A stretch of 9,248 nucleotides of DNA from Saprospiraceae bacterium (GCA_020630895.1 JAHDII010000045.1:1-9248); one strand, 5' to 3'; counted from the first letter of the stretch, positions 1 to 7,101 are shown. Program-made: numbers and translations. Notes: a model not told the origin generated them from the letters alone.

Positions 1-125
1 AAAGTATTAGATTGAAAGCAATCACCACCACCACCACCACCAGGACCACCCATTGCGGATAGTTCTTTTATAGAAATAAAACAAAATAAAAAAGTAATGG
101 TTGAAAATATGTAAATATTCTTCAT
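1..125 (-). CDS. Secreted protein with glycine-rich mature N-terminus (partial, continues past the left edge)
   Basis: Reading leftwards from ATG 125-123 the frame stays open to the edge of the window, giving 41 codons of a gene whose 3' part is missing. Residues 1-24 look like a Sec signal peptide: Lys at position 2, a hydrophobic core rich in Ile and Phe, then a short Leu-Ser-Ala end suited to signal peptidase I. The predicted mature protein opens Met-Gly-Gly-Pro followed by six consecutive glycines, then Asp-Cys-Phe-Gln. The Cys is too far from the hydrophobic core to be a convincing lipoprotein lipobox. The gene lies 73 bp downstream of the 199-597 gene on the same strand and may belong to the same transcript or have its own promoter. 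No family is recognised and no function is claimed. The signal peptide makes it likely that this is a real gene. Confidence 0.6.
   Translation of the reverse strand, partial: MKNIYIFSTITFLFCFISIKELSAMGGPGGGGGGDCFQSNT
24..41 (-). repeat. GGT trinucleotide repeat (six units) coding for hexaglycine
   Basis: Six uninterrupted ACC units on the plus strand read as six GGT glycine codons in the partial secreted protein. All six codons are identical rather than mixed Gly codons, which suggests repeat expansion. A change in unit number would alter the glycine run without shifting the frame. Confidence 0.75.
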
Positions 126-158
126 TTGAAAATATTTTAAATTATAACCCAAGTATTT

Positions 159-173
159 TTGATATCATATCAA
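159..173. other. Short perfect inverted repeat upstream of the glycine-rich secreted protein
   Basis: TTGATAT and ATATCAA flank a single central C. The dyad lies in the 73-bp gap between the 199-597 gene and the ATG at 125. It could be an operator, but it is short and AT-rich, so chance is a serious alternative. No promoter matching TTG / TAnnTTTG could be placed convincingly next to it. Confidence 0.25.
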
Positions 174-198
174 TGAATACATTTGAGTTTAATTGTGT

Positions 199-597
199 TT
201 ATTTATTTATTATTTTTATATTCTCTTTATTCAAATTTGTAATTGTTTGAATAAAGTTTAGAATATATTCATCTGTTTTTTCTTCTGCTGGAAGCATCAG
301 ACAATTTTCTTTCCAATAAGCTTCTTTTACAGCAAGAAGTTCATGAGTTGGCATTACGGTTCTCTTTCTTATAGGAGATATTTCTTCATTATCTTTTTTG
401 GGAAGAAGAAAATTAATTTTATAAATTTCTTTAGGATTACATGATTGTATCACATAATCTGTATAATCATTACCCGAATCCATAACTACAAACTCGTATT
501 GCTTAGGAGCTTGATAAATTGAATTAGAATTAAAAGTATACATTAAAACCATTAAAGGAATTGATATGATAGAGAATACTAATACTGTATATTTCAT
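199..597 (-). CDS. Small membrane-anchored protein of unknown function
   Basis: This frame encodes 132 residues from ATG 597-595. The open frame extends two codons further to a TTG at 603, but the ATG is the more ordinary start. Residues 1-20 form one hydrophobic segment after a Met-Lys start, which is a signal anchor or uncleaved signal peptide; there is no lipobox Cys. The remaining roughly 110 residues are polar and charged and probably extracytoplasmic, with two cysteines (one in a Ser-Cys-Asn-Pro stretch, one in Glu-Asn-Cys-Leu) that could form a disulfide. The C-terminus is rich in Asn, Lys and Ile. The gene starts 26 bp after the stop of the 624-2180 gene on the same strand, so it is probably co-transcribed with the two membrane-fused SAM-domain proteins. 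No family is recognised; the linkage suggests an accessory or partner role, which is inference. Confidence 0.7.
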   Translation of the reverse strand: MKYTVLVFSIISIPLMVLMYTFNSNSIYQAPKQYEFVVMDSGNDYTDYVIQSCNPKEIYKINFLLPKKDNEEISPIRKRTVMPTHELLAVKEAYWKENCLMLPAEEKTDEYILNFIQTITNLNKENIKIINK

Positions 598-623
598 AAC
601 CAAGAATTATTTTTATTGAATAT

Positions 624-2180
624 TTATTTTATCATAAATTTTGTTCTTAATAAATTACTTCTTTCAAAGTTCATCTTCTCCATTAGAGGGCAATCATCTT
701 TAAAAGGAGTATTTGTTATTTGATTTTTGAGGAAGCTCATTTGAGAAAAATTCTGTTTTAAGGCTAAATTATATTGATTTTTTCTACAACAAGAATTTAA
801 ATCTTCTAAATTTAAAGAAATATTTTCAAAATCCCTTGCTGCGCCCATAATTATTTTTTCATGAGCAAAATATTCCATAATATTGGGATCCATCATATGC
901 ATGGGGTAAAAATCTTTAAGCAAGACCGTTTTAAATCCAGCGGAAACCATTCCATCCCCTATTTTTTCAGTAATTTTGGCTTTTCCTACATCTACAAAAT
1001 CTATTATATTTAAAATAATAAATCCATTTGAAGATAATTTTTTGTGATATAATTTGAATGCTTCTTCTGTATAGAGGTGATAAGGTTGTTGTTCTGAAGC
1101 AGAGACATCAATAATAATGAGGTCAAAAGTGTCTTTTGTGTTCATCAAAAAATGTCGTCCATCATCTTCGATAAAATTATAAATTGATTTATCTAGGCGA
1201 AAATATTCTTCTGCTACTTTTTGGGTTCTCTTGTCAATATCTATAGCATTAATTTTTTTAAAATTTAATTCTGCCATTTCTTTAATCAAAGACCCTCCTG
1301 CTAGACCCAAAATGGCTACATTATTTCTTTGATTTTGAGGAAGTAGGCTAGACAATGTAGAAATCACATGAGTATAAGTCATTAAAGATTTATATGTTCC
1401 TGTTTCTACCATACTTTGTGCCATCCCATTATTGACTAATGATCTATAATCTGAATTCACCTCAACAACTTCCATTTTCCCTAATAGTCCATCTGAAGTA
1501 TATAAAATTTCTGTTCCTAATGGTACTTTTGTGGTTGTATCAAATGAATAGCCTACTACTATAGAGAGGGTTAAAAAAGTTAAACTTGCAAAAGATTCTT
1601 TCTTTTGTTTTTTGCTCAATAAAAGTAATAGAGGTAAGATAGCACAAATTCCCCCAAAAATGATAGCAGTTAATTTTATTCCTAAAGTAGGTATTGCATA
1701 TAAACCCACAATAAAAGTTCCTATTACTCCTCCCAATGTTGAAATTGAATAAATATTTCCAGAAGCAGTTCCTGCTTTTATTTTATGATCTGACAATTGT
1801 TGAACTAGTTGAGGAGAAACAGCTCCTAATAATATAAGGGGTAAACCAATTAATACTAATACTGAAAATATGGCTCCCAAAGTTAAACCTAAAGAAACAG
1901 CCATTTTTAAAACAGGAGTACTTATTAGAGGCATGAGACATAATATTGCACTTGCAATTATAATAAAGGGAAGTGCATACTTATTGTGTTTATTTTTAGC
2001 AACAATTTGTCCTCCTAAAAAATAGCCTATTAATAATGAAAACATTGTAATTCCAAGTACAGCAGTAATTACATAAAGAGAGCCTCCAAAGAATGGAGCC
2101 AATAACCTAGCGGAGATTAACTCGATTGCCATTACTGCAATTCCTTCTAAAAAGGCTAATATGTAAATTATATTTTTCAA
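624..2180 (-). CDS. Fused multi-pass membrane / spermidine-synthase-like protein, second paralogue
   Basis: This 518-residue protein has hydrophobic membrane segments over residues 1-215 and a SAM-dependent Rossmann domain over about 225-500, the layout annotated as fused MFS/spermidine synthase. The membrane half carries a Glu-Leu-x-x-x-x-Leu-Leu-Ala-Pro stretch near residues 20-29, a Val-Ser-Pro loop at 121-123, and a Ser-Thr-Leu-Gly-Gly helix near 147-151. In the soluble half, motif I is GLAGG (292-296), the acidic ribose-binding strand is Asp314/Asp316, Asp-Gly-Arg lies at 340-342, the candidate catalytic Asp is 358, and Asp-Asp-Cys-Pro at 495-498 resembles the C-terminal DDRP motif. The GGGDG and DxxD motifs of true aminopropyltransferases are not intact, so the substrate is uncertain. 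The start is TTG at 2180; the first ATG (2132) would remove part of the first helix that aligns with the upstream paralogue. It is transcribed immediately after that paralogue and in the same frame. Confidence 0.88.
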   Translation of the reverse strand: MKNIIYILAFLEGIAVMAIELISARLLAPFFGGSLYVITAVLGITMFSLLIGYFLGGQIVAKNKHNKYALPFIIIASAILCLMPLISTPVLKMAVSLGLTLGAIFSVLVLIGLPLILLGAVSPQLVQQLSDHKIKAGTASGNIYSISTLGGVIGTFIVGLYAIPTLGIKLTAIIFGGICAILPLLLLLSKKQKKESFASLTFLTLSIVVGYSFDTTTKVPLGTEILYTSDGLLGKMEVVEVNSDYRSLVNNGMAQSMVETGTYKSLMTYTHVISTLSSLLPQNQRNNVAILGLAGGSLIKEMAELNFKKINAIDIDKRTQKVAEEYFRLDKSIYNFIEDDGRHFLMNTKDTFDLIIIDVSASEQQPYHLYTEEAFKLYHKKLSSNGFIILNIIDFVDVGKAKITEKIGDGMVSAGFKTVLLKDFYPMHMMDPNIMEYFAHEKIIMGAARDFENISLNLEDLNSCCRKNQYNLALKQNFSQMSFLKNQITNTPFKDDCPLMEKMNFERSNLLRTKFMIK

Positions 2181-2183
2181 TTA

Positions 2184-3746
2184 TTATTTATATAGTTTTT
2201 TTGTATAGATTTCATTATATCCCTTTCTCCAAGATTTTGCTGCTTTGGCATAATGAAGGCTTAAATTGGGTCTGTTATCATTTAATATTTCTGCTTTGCC
2301 GAGATGGATTGTTTTTTGAGTATCCATTAAATAATCGGATAAATTAATAATTGGCTTATTTGTTTCTTGATAATTATTAGTATTATAATTAGGTGTATCT
2401 CCTAATTTTGCATGAATAATTAAATTTCTATATTCTTCATCTCCTGGTGTTGCAAAAATGTAGAGCTGAAAACCTGACTCTACCAAAGTTTTCATTACAG
2501 ATCGTGCGGCATAGCCTTTTTCTCCATTAATAAATCCATAAAAATTAACAATTAGAGAGCCTTGTTCATTTAAAATCTTTTTGGCTTCTTTAAATCCTTC
2601 TAGGGTTAAAAGATGTTCTGGTACTGATTCACTCAAAAAGGCATCATAAAAAATGATGTCGTATTTTTCTTTGCTATTTTTTACAAAGTTTCTAGCATCG
2701 TTTACTACAATATTTTCATGAGGTCCGACATTAAAGTATTCTATAGAAATATCTTTAATTCTCTGATCAATTTCTACTACATTAACTTGGTGGTTTAAAC
2801 GGTTGAGTTGTTTCAATAGCGTTCCACCTCCTAATCCTATAATTAAATCTTTAGAATTTTCTGGATAAATACTTGCTATGGATGGTAAAAAATGCGACCA
2901 TTCCCAAATGCTAATATTTTCGCCATTTAAATCCATATATGTTTGTAAGGTATTATTGACGACTAAACCTCTTCCTCTTTTAGGTCTTCTAGTAAAATCT
3001 TCTGATGTATGTTCAATTACTTTTAAATTACCTAGTAATCCATCAGATTCATAAATTACATTAAATTTAGGATTATATTGATTTTCAAAAGCAAAATTGG
3101 CTACTGAACCTGTAAATAGAAAAATTGTGGCTATACCTATTTGTTTCTTAGATAAAGAATTAATACTCAAAAAAGCAAGGAGTGTAATTCCTCCTAAAAG
3201 TAAACCTGCTAATAATAAACTTGCTTGAATTCCTAATATAGGTATAGAATAAAAACCTGCAAAAAGAGTGAAAACAATACCTCCCATTGTAGAAATAGCA
3301 TACACTTGCCCTGCTCTTACTCCTGCTGGATCATTATCTTTAGATAAAGCTGTAATGATTAAAGGAGAAGTACAGCCTAAACAAATTAAAACAGGAAATA
3401 AAAAAATCAATAATGAGAACAATGCTCCTGTTTCTAGAGGAAAATCAATAAATGTATTTAAACTAAATTTTGAAATCCAAGGAGTTAGAAGAATAAAAAC
3501 ACTAGCTATACAAAGTGTGATAAATAAGTATTTATCAGTATATTCTTTTCCTTTCTTTGACAAATAACCTCCTAGAAAATATCCTACCATTAAACCTCCT
3601 AACGTTACTGCTAGAGTTGCAGCCCAAACATGAACAGATGTGCCAAAATAAGGTGCTAATAATTTTGCACCACACAATTCTGCTATCATAACTACCCCTC
3701 CTTCAATGAAAGAAATTAATAATAATATGTTGACTTTATTTATCAT
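2184..3746 (-). CDS. Fused multi-pass membrane / spermidine-synthase-like protein, first paralogue
   Basis: This 520-residue protein starts at ATG 3746-3744. Hydrophobic helices cover residues 1-220, including a Leu-Leu-Ala-Pro-Tyr-Phe-Gly stretch near 29-35, a Cys-Thr-Ser-Pro loop at 125-128, and a Ser-Thr-Met-Gly-Gly helix at 152-156. A spermidine-synthase-like Rossmann domain follows over about 225-510: SAM motif I GLGGG (304-308), acidic residues Glu325 and Asp327, Asp-Ala-Arg at 350-352, and Tyr-Asp-Ile-Ile-Phe-Tyr-Asp (362-368) with Asp368 in the catalytic position. Asp-Asn-Arg-Pro (490-493) matches the family's C-terminal motif. A basic Arg-Arg-Pro-Lys-Arg-Gly-Arg loop at 253-259 is absent from the downstream paralogue. 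True spermidine synthases have GGGDG and an Asp three residues after the catalytic one; both are altered here, so aminopropyl transfer is unproven. It is the first gene of a minus-strand run, with a strong hairpin just upstream. Assignment to the family is secure; the reaction is not known. Confidence 0.9.
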   Translation of the reverse strand: MINKVNILLLISFIEGGVVMIAELCGAKLLAPYFGTSVHVWAATLAVTLGGLMVGYFLGGYLSKKGKEYTDKYLFITLCIASVFILLTPWISKFSLNTFIDFPLETGALFSLLIFLFPVLICLGCTSPLIITALSKDNDPAGVRAGQVYAISTMGGIVFTLFAGFYSIPILGIQASLLLAGLLLGGITLLAFLSINSLSKKQIGIATIFLFTGSVANFAFENQYNPKFNVIYESDGLLGNLKVIEHTSEDFTRRPKRGRGLVVNNTLQTYMDLNGENISIWEWSHFLPSIASIYPENSKDLIIGLGGGTLLKQLNRLNHQVNVVEIDQRIKDISIEYFNVGPHENIVVNDARNFVKNSKEKYDIIFYDAFLSESVPEHLLTLEGFKEAKKILNEQGSLIVNFYGFINGEKGYAARSVMKTLVESGFQLYIFATPGDEEYRNLIIHAKLGDTPNYNTNNYQETNKPIINLSDYLMDTQKTIHLGKAEILNDNRPNLSLHYAKAAKSWRKGYNEIYTKKLYK

Positions 3747-3755
3747 GTTTTATAC

Positions 3756-3786
3756 ATTCAATTAACTTATTGTAAGCTAATTGAAT
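3756..3786 (-). promoter_or_regulatory. Strong inverted repeat (hairpin) just ahead of the first membrane-fused gene
   Basis: ATTCAATTA, A, CTTA is followed by a TTG loop and then TAAG, C, TAATTGAAT, giving 14-nt arms with one mismatch (A3765 against C3777). It begins 9 bp upstream of ATG 3746 on the coding strand. In RNA it would form a stem next to the ribosome binding region; in DNA it is a dyad of the size a dimeric repressor binds. There is no U-tract after it, so it is not a standard terminator. The structure is seen directly; the regulatory role is inferred. Confidence 0.5.
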
Positions 3787-4162
3787 TTTAACTATTTGTT
3801 TCTAAATTCAAAATCCTTTTGCTAAAGGAACCTATTCATATTAAAACAGGTATATATTTATATACATAAACAACTAACTATCAAAAAGGTAGGACACTAT
3901 CAAAAATAAAAACAGGGATAATATTACAATTTAATATTATTATGCTCAAAAACCTACCTACAAACCTATACACAATATAGCAAAAACAATTGATTTTCTA
4001 TAATTTTTGTTAATTTTTTATTTTAAGTGAAGTAGATTGCAGCGTTATAGATATTTTATTGATTTAATGAGAGATATAATATGTCATGCTATTTAGACTT
4101 TATTATTATCAAATTGTTTACTAAAATATAGTATCATAACAACTTCCTTTAAAATAATACCG

Positions 4163-4189
4163 TTGTTTATAGTATCCAACTTATCTTTA
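4163..4189 (+). promoter_or_regulatory. Weak candidate promoter for the secreted cargo gene
   Basis: TATCTTTA (4182-4189) matches the Bacteroidota -7 box TAnnTTTG at all but the last defined base. A TTG lies at 4163-4165, 16 bp upstream, a little short for the -33 box. The box ends 30 bp before ATG 4220, leaving a short leader. In sequence this AT-rich such near-matches arise by chance, so this is tentative. Confidence 0.28.
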
Positions 4190-4219
4190 CATTTATTGGA
4201 ATAAATAATTATAACCTTT

Positions 4220-7012
4220 ATGGGATTAAAATTTTACTCTTTAAAAATTATTCTTATTTGTAGCATTTGTTTTTGTTATATTAATGGATATGCTACACAT
4301 AACAGAGCTGGAGAAATTACAGTAGAGCAAATTGGAGATTTATCTTTAAGGGCTACTATTACAACTTATACTAAAACCAGTAGCGTTCCTGCTGATAGAG
4401 ATAGTTTACAAATTTGCTGGGGTGATGGTGCTTGTGAGTGGCTTTTACGTTCTAATGGAAATGGAGAGGGCGAACCTTTGGCTAATGATATAAAATATAA
4501 TACTTATGTAGGGACACATACTTTCCCTGGTCGAGCGACATATCATATCACTGTGCAAGATCCTAATAGAAATGGAGGTATATTGAATGTAAATTTCCCT
4601 AATTCAGATAATATTGCTTTTTTTCTACAAACTATTTTTACATTTTTAAACCCTCAATTTCAAGGATATAACAATTCTCCTTTGCTTTTACAGCCTCCAG
4701 TAGATGTTGGATATGTAGGACAACCTTTTATGCATAATCCTAATGCTTTCGATCAAGAAGGAGATAGTCTATCTTATGAATTAATAGTGCCTATGATGGA
4801 TGATGGCGTTCTAGTTTCTAATTATGAATTACCTACTGCCATTGAGCCTGGTCCTGATAATCAAATTATTCCTCCTGTTGATCAAGTTTTTACAGATGGT
4901 ACAATTATAGGAGGGATTGATCCGATAACAGGAGATTTTTTATGGGATGCTCCTCAAAGGGTAGGAGAATATAATATTGCTATTTTAATTAAAGAATATA
5001 GAGGAGGGCAATTAATTAGTACTATTGTTAGAGATATGCAAATTCGCATATTAGAAGGGAATAATCAACCGCCAGAAATAGAATCTATTGATGAAATATG
5101 TGTTATTGCAGGAGATACTGTAATTTTTAGTGTTACTGCTACAGATCCAGATATTCCTCAACAAATGATTGAATTAACTGCTTTAGGAGGACCTTTTGAA
5201 TTAGAACCTAATCCTGCTCAGTTTATTGTTCCTTCAGGATTTCAACCACAGCCTGTTGTTGGTATTTTTAGATGGATTCCTCCTTGTGAGGTCATTTCAG
5301 ATCAATATTATTCTGTAATTTTTAAAGCTGAAGATAATTTTGATACCTCTCAAGATACTTTCGGTTTAACCACACTTAAAACAGTTAGAATTAAAGTTGT
5401 TGGTCCTCCTCCTGAAGATTTACAAGCCGTTACAGGAAATGGACAAGTAGATTTGAATTGGGAAAGTCCGTATGCTTGTGAAATTACAGAAGATGATTAT
5501 TTTCAAGGTTTTTCTGTTTGGAGAAGGAATAGTAGTTTAGATATTCCTTTAGACACTTGTAATCCGGGCATTTATGGTTATGAATTATTACAATTAGATG
5601 TTAAAGATATTGATAATAATAGATATGTTTATACTGATACAGATGTAGAAAGAGGAAGAAGTTATTGTTATAGAGTTGTTGCTGAGTTTGCACAAACTTC
5701 AGCAGGAAGTAATCCTTATAATAGAGTACAAAGTCTTCGTTCAGAAGAAATCTGTGTTCAATTGAATAGAGATATACCTTTAATTACTCATGTAAGTGTA
5801 GAAAATACAGATATAAATTCTGGAGTAATGAGGGTACAATGGTCAAAGCCTTTAGCTGATGATTTAGATACTATTCAAAATCCTGGTCCTTATCGTTATG
5901 AAGTTTGGCGGGCGGATGGTATGACACAAACAGGATTAAGCCCTATTCCTGGTGCTTCATTTACTAGTAATACTTTTTATGATGCCAACGATACTATTTT
6001 TATTGATAATAATTTGAATACCCTACAACAAGCATATAGTTATCAAATTGCTTTTTATGTGAATGGAGAAACAGAACCTCTTGGTTTTACAAATGTAGCT
6101 TCTTCAGTTTATCTTTCTATTGCTTCTTCTGATGAAACCAATACATTAACTTGGGAAGAAGATGTTCCTTGGGATAATTATGAATATACTATATATAGGA
6201 AAAATGATATTTCGGGTATTTTTGATTCTATAGGCATGAGTACGATTCAAGAATATACTGATAATGGATTAATTAATGGAGAAGAATATTGTTATTATGT
6301 AACAAGTATTGGTACTTATAGTATTGAAGGAATTATAGATCCTCTGTATAATAATTCTCAAGAAGCTTGTGGGACTCCTTTGGATTCTATTCCTCCTTGT
6401 CCTCCTGATTTAGCAGTAAGTAGTGTATGCGATCTTGTTGATAATGCAACACCATCTGAGGATTTTGAAAATACTTTAACATGGACGAATCCTAATTTAA
6501 GTTGTGCTGATGATGTGGCATCCTATAATATATATTATGCACAAAGTCCAAATTCTAATTTTACATTAATAGAAACAAATCCTTCAGCAGAAGATACATC
6601 TCTTATTCACCAACCTAGTTTTATTTCCATTGCTGGATGTTATGTTGTTACAGCTGTTGATTCTGTTGGAAATGAAAGTATTCATTCTGATACTGTTTGT
6701 GTAGATAATTGTCCTTATTATGAATTACCCAATGCTTTTACCCCTAATGGTGATGGGGATAATGAACTCTTTATTCCTTTTCCATATAGATTTATTGATC
6801 ATATAGAACTTGAAATTTACGATCGTTGGGGAGGACTTGTTTTTGAAACTACTGATCCAGATATCAATTGGGATGGTAAAAATTTAAAAGATAAAGATTT
6901 ATTAGAAGGAGTATATTTTTATAAATGCAAAGTTTTTGAACAAAGATTACAAGGTGTATTACCGCGTTCAGAAACTTTAAGTGGATATATTCATTTAATA
7001 AGAGGACAATAA
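4220..7012 (+). CDS. Large secreted multidomain protein with type B T9SS sorting domain
   Basis: This 930-residue surface or secreted protein has a Sec signal peptide at 1-25, probably cut after Gly-Tyr-Ala. The mature protein begins Thr-His-Asn-Arg-Ala-Gly-Glu, an opening common in Bacteroidota secreted proteins. Residues 26-135 form the first domain. About 160-275 and 283-395 look like cadherin- or Ig-like beta modules: both have Asp-rich openings, and the first also has the Asp-Pro-x-Thr-Gly-x-Phe-x-Trp pattern. Fibronectin type III-like repeats follow at about 397-515, 520-630, 632-720 and 725-830. Residues 833-930 are the C-terminal signal: Pro-Asn-Ala-Phe-Thr-Pro-Asn-Gly-Asp-Gly, Asp-Arg-Trp-Gly-Gly, Trp-Asp-Gly-Lys, Gly-Val-Tyr-Phe-Tyr and a terminal Leu-Ile-Arg. 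These define a type B (CHU_C, gliding-motility-associated) domain, which directs export through the type IX system. No enzyme motif is visible, so an adhesive or structural role is likely. Domain borders are approximate. An 87-bp repeat follows its stop codon directly. Confidence 0.9.
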   Translation: MGLKFYSLKIILICSICFCYINGYATHNRAGEITVEQIGDLSLRATITTYTKTSSVPADRDSLQICWGDGACEWLLRSNGNGEGEPLANDIKYNTYVGTHTFPGRATYHITVQDPNRNGGILNVNFPNSDNIAFFLQTIFTFLNPQFQGYNNSPLLLQPPVDVGYVGQPFMHNPNAFDQEGDSLSYELIVPMMDDGVLVSNYELPTAIEPGPDNQIIPPVDQVFTDGTIIGGIDPITGDFLWDAPQRVGEYNIAILIKEYRGGQLISTIVRDMQIRILEGNNQPPEIESIDEICVIAGDTVIFSVTATDPDIPQQMIELTALGGPFELEPNPAQFIVPSGFQPQPVVGIFRWIPPCEVISDQYYSVIFKAEDNFDTSQDTFGLTTLKTVRIKVVGPPPEDLQAVTGNGQVDLNWESPYACEITEDDYFQGFSVWRRNSSLDIPLDTCNPGIYGYELLQLDVKDIDNNRYVYTDTDVERGRSYCYRVVAEFAQTSAGSNPYNRVQSLRSEEICVQLNRDIPLITHVSVENTDINSGVMRVQWSKPLADDLDTIQNPGPYRYEVWRADGMTQTGLSPIPGASFTSNTFYDANDTIFIDNNLNTLQQAYSYQIAFYVNGETEPLGFTNVASSVYLSIASSDETNTLTWEEDVPWDNYEYTIYRKNDISGIFDSIGMSTIQEYTDNGLINGEEYCYYVTSIGTYSIEGIIDPLYNNSQEACGTPLDSIPPCPPDLAVSSVCDLVDNATPSEDFENTLTWTNPNLSCADDVASYNIYYAQSPNSNFTLIETNPSAEDTSLIHQPSFISIAGCYVVTAVDSVGNESIHSDTVCVDNCPYYELPNAFTPNGDGDNELFIPFPYRFIDHIELEIYDRWGGLVFETTDPDINWDGKNLKDKDLLEGVYFYKCKVFEQRLQGVLPRSETLSGYIHLIRGQ

Positions 7013-7099
7013 TTTCAGTTACCAGCGATCAGTGAACAGTTATCAATTTATAGACAACTGTTCACTGATAACTGGCAACTGCTCACTGATTAACTGAAA
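7013..7099. repeat. 87-bp palindromic repeat element built from CAGTTA / CAGTGAA-type units
   Basis: The core is a perfect 14-bp inverted repeat, ATCAGTGAACAGTT (7028-7041) and AACTGTTCACTGAT (7056-7069), around a 14-nt loop. Pairing continues outward through CAGTTACCAG (7016-7025) and CTGGCAACTG (7072-7081), giving 26-nt arms with three mismatches. The outer edges, TTTCAGTTA (7013-7021) and TAACTGAAA (7091-7099), are also exact inverses. The unit CAGTT recurs several times with CAGTGA variants, so it resembles the short heptamer-type intergenic repeats found in Bacteroidota and cyanobacteria. It starts on the base after the upstream stop and ends 2 bp before the ribE start. There is no U-tract, so it is not a classical terminator, but its transcript would fold strongly and could protect or divide the mRNA. 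Confidence 0.75.
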
Positions 7100-7101
7100 A
7101 T

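Larger units (their letters stand above)
3747..4219. other. Divergent non-coding region between the membrane-fused pair and the secreted cargo protein
   Basis: No convincing gene is seen in these 473 bp; the longest ATG frames noticed are around a dozen codons. The region must hold promoters for both directions. It contains a 14-bp-arm hairpin (3756-3786), a 16-bp palindrome of GTATATA and TATATAC around TT (3850-3865), and TAATATTA repeated with a short spacer (3919-3926 and 3932-3939). The last two are AT-rich and weakly informative. No tRNA-like or riboswitch-like structure was recognised. Confidence 0.6.

Noticed and set aside
23..50. CRISPR or satellite repeat at the left end
   Set aside because: The repeat is a simple ACC/GGT trinucleotide run within a coding frame, with no spacers.
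598..603. TTG start two codons upstream of the 132-residue protein
   Set aside because: An ATG follows at once and gives a normal Met-Lys signal-anchor start.
2126..2347. Plus-strand open frame of 73 codons
   Set aside because: It lies antisense across the junction of the two membrane-fused genes, has a hydrophobic composition from antisense helices, and shows no motif.
3268..3567. Plus-strand open frame of 99 codons
   Set aside because: It is fully antisense to the membrane domain of the first paralogue, whose family motifs make the minus strand the coding strand.
7013..7099. FMN riboswitch or classical terminator ahead of ribE
   Set aside because: None of the conserved FMN riboswitch elements is present, and the stem lacks a following U-tract. 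A palindromic repeat explains the sequence better.
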